Made by a program: the position numbers and the translations under genes. The notes under the pieces are model-generated. The model had not been told where the DNA came from and made no database searches. It was given only the letters and a program-made list of their open reading frames with translations. From the NCBI GenBank assembly GCA_905221605.1, contig CAJNDS010000129.1, positions 145,001 to 209,000 on the forward strand: a stretch of DNA of 64,000 nucleotides, read 5' to 3'. This DNA comes from Symbiodinium natans (lineage: Eukaryota > Sar > Dinophyceae > Suessiales > Symbiodiniaceae). Positions 30,001-41,200 of this stretch are shown here, piece after piece (position 1 is the first letter of the stretch; each line of letters starts with the position of its first letter).

Positions 30001-32569
30001 AGGTTCAACTATGGGGACTGTGCTACGGCCACTTGGGTGCAGGCATCGAAATTTACAAGGAGGAGGATTCGCAGGTTTTTCGGGTTAGGATTTTGTTAGG
30101 CTAGGCTTACCTTAACCCCCAAACCCTATAGGGCTTTGGCAGGTTTAGGATGTTTTTAGGGTTAGGATCCCTACATGACTGGGTTTAGGATGCTTCCGGG
30201 CACTTGCAAGGGTTTGCGAATAGGTCAAAGGGAGCCCGATATCCAAAGTCCTCATACCGCAACTCGGCAATTGCTGCTGTTACAGCCTGTGTGACATTTA
30301 GACCAAAGCCCCAAACCCTAAACCTAGGCTGGGGGTCAGGGAGGTTGACCTTTTCGTTGGGGGAGGGGGGGGAGGGAGGGGGAAGTTGGAGCGAGCTGCG
30401 GGTTGAGGGGCTTAGGGGGCTGAGGGCGAGAAACTTCCAAGTAGAAAGCTTTAGGGTTTTAGGCAAGGTTTAGGGAGTTTTGGGTTTTAGAGTTCAAGAA
30501 TCCGGGTTTAGGGTCAGGGTTTAGGGTTTAGGGTTTAGGGTTTAGGGTTTCGGGTTTAGTGTTTAGGGTTTAGGGTTTAGGGTCGCAAAAGTTCACCCGG
30601 CCCAGGAGACTTTCAAGGTCTTGGAAGTCAAGAGAGGGGAAGTCCACTTGGACCATGAGGCGGGTAATTTAAATCCTCCCGGCAGAACCTGAACAAGGGT
30701 TGGGTTTAGGGTTTGGGGTTTGGGGTTTGGGGTTTAGGGTTTAGGGTTTAGGGTAACCCTAAGGGTTTAGGGTTTAGAGGCAGCGCAGGGTCGTCAAGCA
30801 AGTGAATAGGAGATTTCTGTGAATGGCCCTGGAGCCATCTGAAGTGTGCCGCTTTTTCGTGGGACACGATCTTTCTTCGGCCACACCACAACCCCCAAAT
30901 TTCAATAAACCCTAAACCCTAAACCCTAAACCCTATACCCTAAACCCTAAACCCTAAACCCTAGACCCTAGACCCTAAACCCTAAACCCTAAACCCTAAA
31001 CCTATGAGATCTGGGCCAGCCACCAGGATCAAAACTCGCTGTACTGGCAGATGTCTGAGGCACGGAGCTCTCCTGGTATCTCTCGGGTTAAGGTTTAGGG
31101 TTCAGGGTTTAGAATTTAGGATTTAGGGTTTTGTGAATTGCAAGGTTTTTGGCACCCTTCATCCGGCTTGTGCTGCCGTGGCAGAATCACGGAGCGACTT
31201 CCGACATCCAACTTGCAAGCTGCTCGTGGTTCAAGCTGCATGCGCTCCCCAGCAATGGCCAGTCAGCCATGCATATGGGGTTTCCGAAATTAAGGGTACC
31301 TTATTGGGGGTCTGTTTTACAAGGGAATCCTACTATTTGGGGCTCTAATATAGGGGTCTCTTATGTCGTAAACTCCCATATTGTTGGAGTTGAGTCTTTC
31401 CTTCATGTTCTCAAGTTCCATCAACCATGTTGGGATAAGCATGCAGGCCAGCTCGCATGATCTCCTGTAGGGCAGCAGCCAAATTCAGAGCACTTGACAA
31501 GCAAACGCCATGATGCAACTGGCGCGCGGCTGGTTGCACGACTCTGCTGCCGTGAGAGAACCATATGGGCAATTGATCGTCCCTGGGCTCCAGGCATCAC
31601 CTGTCCCCACACTCAGACCCCCAAACCCTAAATCCTAAACCCAAACCCTAAGCCCTGAAGAACTTCCGAATCCTTCTGGACGCTGAAGGCAAGCCAGAGC
31701 CGATGCTTTGGGGCTGGCCGGTGGTGGGCCGGAGGCAGTTGCACAGATGTGGATGATGAGGGCTTCGGAAGTGTTTGCAGGATGGACATGCTTAATTTGC
31801 ATAGTCCCTCGAACAAGCCGGACTTTGGCGTAGCAGCCCATCCCTGTGTGTAGGCTTTAGCTATGACTTGGGGTTGGGGGGTTTGCGCTTCGTGCACCGT
31901 ACTCACCTCTGCCACCCTCAATCCTTCAGCCCCGCAAAGCGCGAGGCCCCAACGCGAAGGGAAAGGGCGAGAAGAAGACACCAAAGTTTATCAGCTACCC
32001 GGCAGAAGTCTGCACCTACATGGCATCTCGCTTCGAGGTTTCACGGGTAGATTCGCACAGAACTACCAGTGGTGCAGGGTTGAATTAGGGCAAACAGCGT
32101 CATCGTTCCGCAGAGCATGCCTTGAATGCAAGTCCACTGTCGCCTCGTCAGCATAGAATGTTGCCCCAATTCCCAGATAGTGTTCCTTAATACCCCCCCT
32201 CCAAACAAAATTACTAGTCCGTATTACGGGAGCCCCCCAAACCCCTAAACCCTCAATGAGGAATCCTCCATGGAAGCCGAGGTGTCGGGCAGTCTCTCTA
32301 CCGAGTCTGCTGCCTCGGTGAAAACATGATCATATGGAGCTTCGAATGTGCGCAGGGTTGTTGTTGTATAGCTACATACATGCATGTACACGTGAACATA
32401 CACACATATCTACGCACAAATAAACACACGCAAACACACTCGAGCGCGCGCGCGCTCGCTCGCTCGCTCACATAAGCACACGTGCACACCCACACACAGC
32501 CACGCGCAGGCAAGAAGCGAACACGCACAGACAGAGACAGACAGATACACACACACACACACACACCCA

Positions 32570-32600
<31 letters not shown>

Positions 32601-32635
32601 GCGCACCCACACGCACGCACGTTCGCACGCACACA

Positions 32636-32691
<56 letters not shown>

Positions 32692-34522
32692 CAACGCCGA
32701 CTATTCTGTTTCATTGAATTTCATTCCTCTCGAGGACCAATCATGTGCGTCCCATGGCACATACAACGCAAGCCGAGTAGCATCACACGAAAACGCAGAA
32801 CAGGGTGCAACATTGATTTCATTAAGGGTGAGGAAAAGCTCTGGCTTGTAGGATGATAGCATGGCTGAACCATATACGGCTTGCATGATAAAGGATGTCA
32901 CAAACATTGTGTCTCACTTGGCAGGTACGTCGGGGTGATCAGCCCCGATAGCCACAGTTGCACAGTTGTACAAACTTATGCACGCTTCACACCTGCATAT
33001 ACGTACAACCGTACATTGCACACATAATTGCATACATACCGACATAGTAATGTAATGTAATGTCATGTCATGTCATGTAATGTCATGCAATGTCTTGTAA
33101 TGTCAGGTAATGTATTTATGTCCGTGTTTTTTGCACCCTCGGAGCAGGGCTGCCCATCACCCGTATCCCACCCCAGAGTATCCCCGGAGTGTCCCTGGAG
33201 GGCCCAACTCCAGAGTGTCCCGGGAGTGCCCAACCCGAGAGTGTCCCTGAAGTCCTGGAGTGCCCAACCCGATAAAATTCCCCCAAATCTGTAGGGTAGG
33301 GACGTTCGAAGTAAAATAACTGCTTATTGGTATGTTTGTTCGCGTCTGTATGCAATGCATACATGTGATGTAGACCTGTGCTTATCTTCTTCTAGATTCT
33401 CTATCTAAGTTACACTTACATCACACTCCTGGATTGAAGGTCAACGGCAACTACCGCCTGGCCTACCGGCGGTTCTTCGGACGGGACATCACCCTGCAGG
33501 AGCAGCGACTCGGCTGACAGAGGGGGGGGGGACCCTAAACCCTAAACCCTAAACCCCAGGGGGGAGGCGGGGGGGGGGGAAAGGGGAAACAAGGAGGGGG
33601 TGGCAGGCAGAAAAAGGTCGGTCTGCCTGAAGCTCTTAAGCTTTTTTTTGGGGGTTCAGGGTTTTGGGGTTTTGGGGTTAGCACCACAGCACAAGAGCTC
33701 AACAAGTTAGGAGCAACATTCTGCTAGGCTCTCGGAGAAATGTGCCACCCCGAAAGCTTAAGACCCTGTCCGACTGTCCTCTTCCATGGCGCATAGAGCC
33801 TGAACACTGAATACCTCGGAGGTGGCTCATGACAAGTACGCAACGAAACCCTTCTACCACTGCAGGGAACCGGAAAAGTAACCCTAAACCCTAAGCAGGC
33901 ATTCCTTGTCCCTGGTAGACCAAAGGCGTCCGGAGAAGGCATCGGGTCATAACAGAGGCTCCGAATTTGTCGACCCATGCAGACCCAGAATGGCTTTAGG
34001 GTCTAGCGTTTAGGGACCCAGAATGGGTTTAGGGTTTCAGGTTGAGGGCATTAGAATGGGGCGGTTTCAACAGCCTTCTCTTCTGATTTGGAGCACTAGA
34101 ACTGAACCCGAAATTTAATTGAGATTTAAGCCCAAAGCCGTTGCTGCTGTGGGGCGGAACCGTTGATCCAGGCCAAAGCCCCTCACCTGCCTCCTTGCGA
34201 AAGGCAGCTATTCCCGGGCCCAGGTATGACCACGCCGCCCGACGGCATCACGTGGTCCAAACTCTCAAGGACAGATATGCGCTCAAGGCAGGATTGGTAG
34301 CTGCCCGTTCACCTACAACCTTTCAATAGGCAACGGGATGATCACAAGGGGCGCTACCTGAGACAGCGAGCAATGTGGGGGTCACCCTGAACCCTGAACC
34401 CTAAACCCTAAACCCTAAACCCTAAACCCTACGTATTGGGTCTCTGTCAGGCCTCGTCCAACCCTCCGCCGGCCAAGAGAGCACCCGAAGTCTTCATCTA
34501 CCCCTACGAGCGCCCGAAGTGA
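27004..34522 (+). CDS. Exon cluster 3: unidentified multi-exon protein gene(s)
   Basis: Proposed exons: 27004-27048, 27239-27348, 27438-27502, 27695-~27732, 27802-~27870, 28144-28200, 28413-28440, 28601-28707, 28907-28998, 29087-29162, 29702-29759, 30003-30074, 30606-30663, 31027-31086, 31185-31279, 31661-31720, 31930-32037, 32061-32156, 32261-32317, 33440-33517, 34208-34296, 34451-34522. Phase is continuous for the first four and for 28601-29162. Readable pieces: [137 protein letters not shown]. No family recognised. Stops occur at 33515 and 34520; the second ends a clean exon with a TGTCAG acceptor and is the better gene end. More than one gene may be present. Confidence 0.45.
27068..27175. 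repeat. TTTAGGG tract
   Basis: About 15 TTTAGGG units in the intron between 27048 and 27239. Confidence 0.9.
27535..27620. repeat. GCTTAGG variant tract
   Basis: Nine units of GGGCTTA followed by TTTAGGG units. The C-substituted heptamer is amplified as a uniform block. A similar block occurs at 52175-52225. Confidence 0.85.
28229..28330. repeat. TTTAGGG tract
   Basis: About 14 units downstream of exon 28144-28200 and its GTGAGG donor. Confidence 0.88.
29376..29453. repeat. TTTAGGG tract
   Basis: Eleven units on the + strand. The next intronic tract (29588-29642) is CCCTAAA, so opposite orientations occur within about 150 bp. Confidence 0.88.
29897..30002 (+). mobile_element. Family A element ending at an exon acceptor
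   Basis: GTGGTACCCGTTTGCCCG on the left and AAAGGGTACC...ATATGGTTTTGCTGCACTACCCAG on the right. The terminal CCAG is the acceptor for exon 30003-30074, which reads [15 protein letters not shown] partial second copy starts at 29756, overlapping the end of exon 29702-29759. Confidence 0.6.
31280..31372 (+). mobile_element. Family C element starting exactly at an exon donor
   Basis: Exon 31185-31279 (ending GQSAMHM) is followed directly by GTTTCCGAAATTAAGGGTAC, the element end. The far end is TTATGTCGTAAACTCCC. Confidence 0.7.
32404..32695. repeat. ACGC / ACAC dinucleotide-tetranucleotide microsatellite
   Basis: Long interrupted arrays of CACG, CACA and CGCG units. Cys/Val/Arg- and His/Thr-rich ORFs on both strands are artefacts. 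Confidence 0.9.
33048..33115. repeat. TGTAATGTCA short tandem repeat
   Basis: Degenerate pentanucleotide units (ATGTC / ATGTA) over about 65 bp. Confidence 0.8.
33170..33280. repeat. GAGTGTCCC minisatellite
   Basis: Three to four diverged ~36-bp units built on GAGTGTCCC and GGAGTGCCCAACCC. ORFs here (Pro/Arg/Gly/His-rich) reflect the repeat. Confidence 0.75.
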
Positions 34523-35013
34523 GCCAGGGCCTTTCAGTTCTCAGCAGTTTAGAGTTGTTGGCACCCTTCTGAATCTTCTGCCTCCTTCCTAGCAATGCTA
34601 CTCGGCTGCCAAAACATAGTTTCTACCCCGATGTCACGAATACAATAACACTATAAGAACAGCATAGCAGTGTAAACAGTACTTATGCAAAAATATTGTA
34701 CTGTAGTAATTCAGAAGTACAATGTTCAATGATACAACCATAATACAATAGTGCATTCGCATAGTCATGTAGAAATACGCTGGTACAATCATACACAAAT
34801 AGCAAAACATACATATATATATATATCTACAGAAATATATATATATACATACTGAACTGAGGCAGACGATTCATTTTGTTTCACCTCCACATGCTATCAC
34901 AGTCGGTCAGCTGCAACTCTTCCATCAGAAAAAGAGTGAGAGAGAGAGAGAAGAGCGAGAGAGAGAGAGAGAGAAGAGAGAGAGAGAAGAGAGAGAGAGA
35001 AGAGAGAGAGAGA

Positions 35014-35044
<31 letters not shown>

Positions 35045-35248
35045 CGAGACGTGGCGACGACCTTGATTGTCAGGGACTAAAGGAGGGAGGACTCTATGGG
35101 TTATATGAGGGGCTATTGTGGTGTACTCGCGCTCTCGACGATGGGGGCTACAGAATACCATGAGGCCCTACTCAACCCTTCTTACTCTAACCTCCATGGG
35201 GGGGAGGGGGGAGGAGACCATGCATGGCAGGGAGGGCACGGAACGCAG
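34523..35248. other. Intergenic spacer, AT-rich with GA microsatellite
   Basis: Follows the TGA at 34520-34522. 34610-34870 is AT-rich with TATATA runs; 34926-35046 is a (GA)n / GAGAGAA array. No exon supported. This is the most gene-boundary-like interval in the first half of the window. Confidence 0.55.
34926..35046. repeat. (GA)n microsatellite
   Basis: About 120 bp of GAGAGAGAA units. Arg/Glu- and Ser/Leu-rich ORFs are artefacts. Confidence 0.92.
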
Positions 35249-38200
35249 GCGGTTCAAGAAGAGCCCAGCGATCCTTTGTCCTCAGCTCGAAGATCACCTC
35301 AAACCCTGTTTCCTTGAATATCTTTGGGTTTAGGGTTTAGGGCTAGGGGGGTTTAGGGTATTAGGGTTTAGGGTAGGTACCTGAATGCGCGAACCCCCAA
35401 GCGATCAAGGATTGGGTGCAGAGAAACCTGAAGCCCAGACCTCAATACACCTTAAATCCCCACGGCTTACTTTCTATTCGCAGTAGGGGAATTGGCAACA
35501 TCAGGTGCCTCTTTCCCTCTCTACCGACACAAGAACCAATAAACCCAACAGAACCTATACCCTAAGCCTGAATCCCCAAACCCCAAGCCCAGCAAACAAC
35601 TAAACCCTCGTAAACCCTAAACCCTACACCCTACACCCTACACCCTAAACCCTAAACCCTAGACCCTAGACCCTAAACCCTAAACCCTAAACCCTAAACC
35701 CTAAACCCTAAACCCTAACCCCTAAACCCTAAACCCTAAACCCTAAACCCTAAACCCTAAACCCTAAACCCTAAACCCCAACACTAGACCTCAAAGGAGA
35801 CTGGGGAATCATGAGCTTGAAGCCCCAGCAAACCCCCAAGGAGGCCTGCAAGCCGTGTAATCCACCACTTAGCCGCAAAGCGTCTAATCCCTTGAATATA
35901 CCTCAATAGTAAAGCCTATACATCCTCAACCCAACAACATCCTTTCAAAAAACCTTCAGAACTAAGATGCGCAGTAGTGATAAAGCCCTTGAAGCAAAAA
36001 GGGGCATTGTGTGCAATCCTAGGTAGCTGGGGGCGTTTAGGGTTTAGGGTTTAGGGTTTAGGGTTTAGGGTTTAGGGTTTAGGGTTTAGGGTTTAGGGTT
36101 TAGGGTTTAGGGTTTAGGGTTTAGGGTTTAGGGTTTAGCCCCTTTAAAAGCCGTAGCAACGCTTTCGAGCCCCTTGAAAAGCCAGAACCAGCAGGCCGTG
36201 GTGGTGCAGCTCGTGGCTATCTCGGCGCAAGCTCTCGCTGGCGCCTTGGGGTCTTAGGGTTTAGGGTTTAGGGTTCAGGGTGTAGGGTTTAGGGTTTAGG
36301 GGATAGGGGATTTAGGGTTTAGGGTAACCCTAAACCCTAAATCGCTAGGGTGGGCCGAGGGTTCCTTGACGTTCTTTCGGGTGTTTGCGGGCTGGGTAGC
36401 TAGTGGACGTGAGGGCTGAGCACAGCTTGCGAAGGGCTGCGGCTGAGGCTTTCCTGAAAAAGCTCCAAACCCTTCCTGAAAGCCATGACACTGAGAAAGC
36501 TCTTGAAACGCCTTGCCGAGGCAGACACAGGAGCCTTCCAGGTCGGGTCCTGCACAACATGCACTATTCCTAGCTCCGGGGCTCACAGCCCTGAACCCTA
36601 AACCCCAAACCCCAAACCCTAAACCCCTAAACCCGAGCAGCGTTTAGGAAGTTAAGGATATCATAGAGTCTGGACCTACCGGCTCGGAATTTGCGCCGCT
36701 GCCAGAACATACTCGCAGTGCACCCGTGCTGGGTAAACCGCATTTTAGGGTTTAGGATTTAGGGTTTAGGGTTTAGGGTTTAGGGTTTAGGGTTTAGGGC
36801 CTATATTCTTTGGAAACGTTGATCTTGGTATCTCGGGTTGAAGGAACAGGTGCCACCCTACAAGAATCCCAAGGATTGGGACTTCGAGTCTCGGATGGTT
36901 GTTTAGGGCTTCAGGGTTTAGGGCTCAGGGTTTGGGGTTTAGGGTTTAGGGTTTAGGGTTTAGGGTTTAGGGGTGGCTCGGGCTTCCGGTTTAGAACAGC
37001 TTGCTGTATTGAATAGGAGGCCCTTCGGGGTGTGGGATTCGGTTTCAGGATCCGTACCGGAGTCCGGGTCCTAGCGCTTGTGGCTGATATGGCCGGGACT
37101 TTTTGCGAACTGGCCATGTATCTCAGGGTGCTTACACTTAAACCCCGAAAACTAAACCCTGAACCCTAAAGCCTGAACCCTAAACCGTGAACCCTAAACC
37201 CTGCACCCTAAACCCTGAACCCTAACCCGAACCCTAAACCCGAAACCCTAAACCCTAAACCCTAAACCCCCATCGGATTTGCAGGATCATCCGGCCAACC
37301 ATGGAGTTCCTCTCGAGAAGAGGAGACGGGGTGGCGCCCAAGATCAGCCCTGCACTCCCAAACCCATACATCAGGGTGTGTAGGGTTTAGGGTTTGGGGT
37401 TTAGGGTTCAGGGTTTAGGGTTTAGGGTTTAGGGTTAGGGTTTAGGGTTCGGGCTTGTGGCATTCTAGGCTTTAGGGTTTAGGGCTGGGAGCTGTGCGCT
37501 ACATGCAGCAGACACCCAGCTTTCACAGGGGCAGGTCATCCCTTAAGCCTCTCAGGTTGCTCTGCGACCTGGATTTGGGGTTCTTCCCAAACCCCAGGCC
37601 CCTGGACTGCTTAGGTCTAGGGTTTTGGGTGTTTTGGGTGTTTTGGGTGTTTTGGGTTTAGGGTTCAAGGTTTAGGGTTTAGGGTTTAGGGTTTAGGGTT
37701 TAGGGTTTAGGGTTTAGGGTTTAGGGTTTAGGCGGTTGAAGCAGATGTGCGGCCAGGAACGTGTGGCCCGAGTATGCTCCGGGCCATGATCCCTATGAGT
37801 TTGCGGAGTACGTCCTCTTGCGCATGGCCGCGGGCTTAGGCTGTCTTTAAGGATAAGCCATTTTTTTAAGAAAAGGTATTTAACCATTTTTTTAAGAAAA
37901 GGTATTTTTTAAGTTAAGTTCAAAGAAAGGACTAAAATTAAATGAGGATTGCAGTTAGCCTTGAGCCCTGGACCTTAAAACGCTAGTCTGTGAGCCTTAG
38001 CCGATGGCGAAGCAAGGCTCAGCAGGTCCTTGAACAGTCCGGCGAAGCGAGCCCTGAACCCTCAACCCCCATCCCAAAACCTTCCAGAATCACAGCTTGC
38101 GCTCCGGGCTCAACTGTCTAAGGGAAGTCATAGCTGAAGTGCTAACGGGTACATAAAGGTTCTCCAATCAGGGGCCTGAATGAAGCGATGATGTAACCAC

Positions 38201-41200
38201 CCTAAGAAGCTGTCCTTGCTGAGTCTAAGCCTAGATGATGCTGACACCAACATCAACGCGGGGCTGCAGCACTGCAAATCCCCAAGAAGCCCTCAAACCC
38301 CGAAACCCGAAGCCGTAAACGCCGACAACCTATGCACCCCGTAGACCTAATCGCACCCTAAACCCTAAGCCCTAATCACACCTTGGCCCTGCGGACGAGA
38401 GCAATGAGGCTGAAGAGCGAAAATTCTTCCCCCCGCCTTAAGGATCGCCCCTACTACCTCGGCCGCTTTGCCCGCAGAGACCCAAGAATGAGGTCCCCCG
38501 TCGCTAGGGAGTTGGGGATCTGAGGTCTAGGGTTTAGGATCCAAGCCTTTTGTCGGTGGGTTGAAGGCTTAGTGTTCAAGTGCGTGCAAGTGTAAGAGAA
38601 AGTGCAAGTGTGTTCGGAATGGGATCATGAAACCCTCACCCGTAAAGCCCCAAACCCTCGACCCTCCTAGTGCTCGACGTCAGGGTCATCACACCTAATT
38701 TGCCCTGGCTGCTATGTTGCTTGGGCTTTGAGATTCCCATGCTTCAGTCTATGGCATGGGTTCAGGGCTTCGGGAGCAGGGGGTTTACTTACACAAATCT
38801 TAGGATAGCCTGGGTCCTGCCGCCTTTGCGACGTCCAGAAATCCATCTCAGCTTGCGCCTGCTGCACATCATGTGGCCTTGATGTAAGCCCGAAACCCTA
38901 AGCCCCTAAGCCCTGAACCCTAAACGGCTAAACCCTAAACCCCAAGCTCCTAAACCCCAAGCCCTACACCGCAATGAGCCCCTTGCCTGCTCCTCCCTAC
39001 TTGGGTATTTGACAAAATAGGGATAGAATAGAATCCCCTTAAAGGTACCCCTAAAAGGGTACCCCTATTTTCGGAAACCCTAAATGCTAAACCCTAAACC
39101 CCAAAAGGGTACCCTTATCTTCTGAAACCCTAAACCCTAAACCCCAAAAGGGTACCCCAATTTTCGGAAACCCTAACCCTAAACCCTAGACCCTAGACCC
39201 TACCCCTATATTCGGAAACCCCCCATATGCCAGCGACGACGAGCTCTTCGAGGAGGACACGCTGCGAAATGCAGCGGCCCCAGAAGAACCCCTCCATCGA
39301 AGAAGGGTTTGGGGTTTAGGGTTTAGGGTTTAGGGTTTAGGGTTTAGGGTTAGGGTTTAGGGTTGGGATGTTCCCCCTGATACAAACAGACCTTAATAGG
39401 GACCATATTTCCCACTCGTAGAATCCCTATCAAGGACCGCTATAGGGGGGAGCATCCCAAGTTGCGGGTTTTCAGGGTTTCAGTCGAGAAAGGTCATAGT
39501 TTGGAGTTTTGGGACTTTGTTAAAAGAGCATCCCTAAGCCCTGAAACCCAGAATCCGTGTCAGGCTTTGGGGTTTGTCACGATCAAGATGAGAAGGAAAG
39601 TGCTGCCAGAGGTATGGAGCAAAAAGCCGAAGCTGCTTCTATTCGTGCTGAGTTTTGAGTTAGGTCCCTAAACTGCTGAACCCGAAACCCTAAGCCCCAA
39701 ACCCTAAACCCTACACCCTAAAACCCATCGAGGATCGGAAGATGATGGAAGGCAGGTTCGCGCAATCCCGCTTCCAGATGTCAGGCGCTCCGAAGCCGCT
39801 ACGGGTAAGCCCTCGATATCTTGCTTCGCCTTCAGTTAAACTTAAACTTTTTGGGTTTCCTTATTTGGTAGGAGTAAAAAAGTTTTACATTTTTCTTCCC
39901 TTGGTTATTGGAAAGCTAAGATATGGGTAGCTCTCTCTCTGTTAGGGCTTAGGGTAGTTTGAGAGGTTTAGGGTTTAGAGTTTAGGGCTTAGGGTTGAGG
40001 ATTTTGGTTTAGGGTTTAGGGTTCAGGGTTTAGGGTATTTTGGTGTAGAGGGTTGAGGGTTCAGGGTTTAGGATATTGGGGGTCCTTATTTCAAGGGTGA
40101 AGCACTACACGCGGGGCCTCAAATGGGAACCCTGATATAGAGATATTGGTGAGCTTATGAATTCCATATCAGCATTGGTGAGCTTATACTGTATATGTAC
40201 ATACTTGCAAAAAGAATGTATTACAGAATATATATGTGCAATTTCATATTTTGTACGGGGCCCGGTTGGAGACACTGGTCATCAAAACAAGCTCTACGTC
40301 GCCTGTTCACTTTCGGTTCCCGTCTTCCTCGTTGTTGCAGTATGGGACATCCTCTGCATGCGCCCTCCCCAACCGATGCTCCCCCTTACCCCTGATACTA
40401 ACAGTCCTCAAGAAGGACTATAATGGGGGGGAGGGGGGGTTACTATAATCCCTATTAAGGACTGTTAGCATCAGGGGCAACATCTCAACCCCTAAACCCG
40501 TACAAATGCCCCTAAATGGGGTTGATTCCTGTGATTGTAAGGCCCAATAGCCCTCTCCAAAGTCCGAGAACCCCTAAACCCCAAACCCCAAACCCTAAAC
40601 CCTAAACCCTAAACCCTAAACCCTCCCGCAGCTGGGCAGGATCCAAGTTTGATAAGTCGGAGACCGACGTGCCAACCTCGGCGCGCAGACGTCAGTAGGG
40701 GTGGAGGGGAGAGTGTTAGGGTTTAGGGTTTAGGGTTTAGGGTTTAGGGTTTAGGGTTTAGGGTTTAGGGTTGCGGGTTTCGGGTTTCGGGTTTGGGGTT
40801 TGGAGTTTGGGGTTTCAGGTGGTTATGAAAAGCAACTGCGGCCAGGCAGTGAGATAGCAAGGGCCACTTCGCAGTTAGACTGGCCCTGCCTCGCAGGAGA
40901 TCCCCTAAACCGGCCCGAGGCCCTAAACCCTCGTCATCAGGATGGGCTGTTAGGCCGTATAATCCCCATAATCAACCCTATAAAGGACCTTTTTTAGAGC
41001 CATAGGGTAGCCGTAGATCTCCCATAATCAACCCTATAAAGGGCCTTTTAAGGGGGTATAGGGTATAATAGCCCGTCCTGGTTGAGACAATGCAGCTACC
41101 TTGCTGCTCTTGCAGGTGCGGCAACAGTATGGATCCAGAACGACCTCGAAAGAATCGCAGAAGGACCTGCCCTGAACCCTACTTGGAGGTTCATGGTACT

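Noticed and set aside
32298-32856. Cys/Val/Arg- and His/Thr-rich ORFs up to 138 codons
   Set aside because: Artefacts of the CACG/CACA repeat.
34876-35161. Arg/Glu-rich and Ser/Leu-rich ORFs
   Set aside because: Artefacts of the (GA)n repeat in a spacer.
41116-41172. Terminal exon ending TGA at 41170-41172 (frame with QQYGSRTTSKESQKD)
   Set aside because: The alternative frame (ATVWIQNDLERIAEG) joins both neighbours in phase and uses the family H donor at 41189, so the stop is out of frame.
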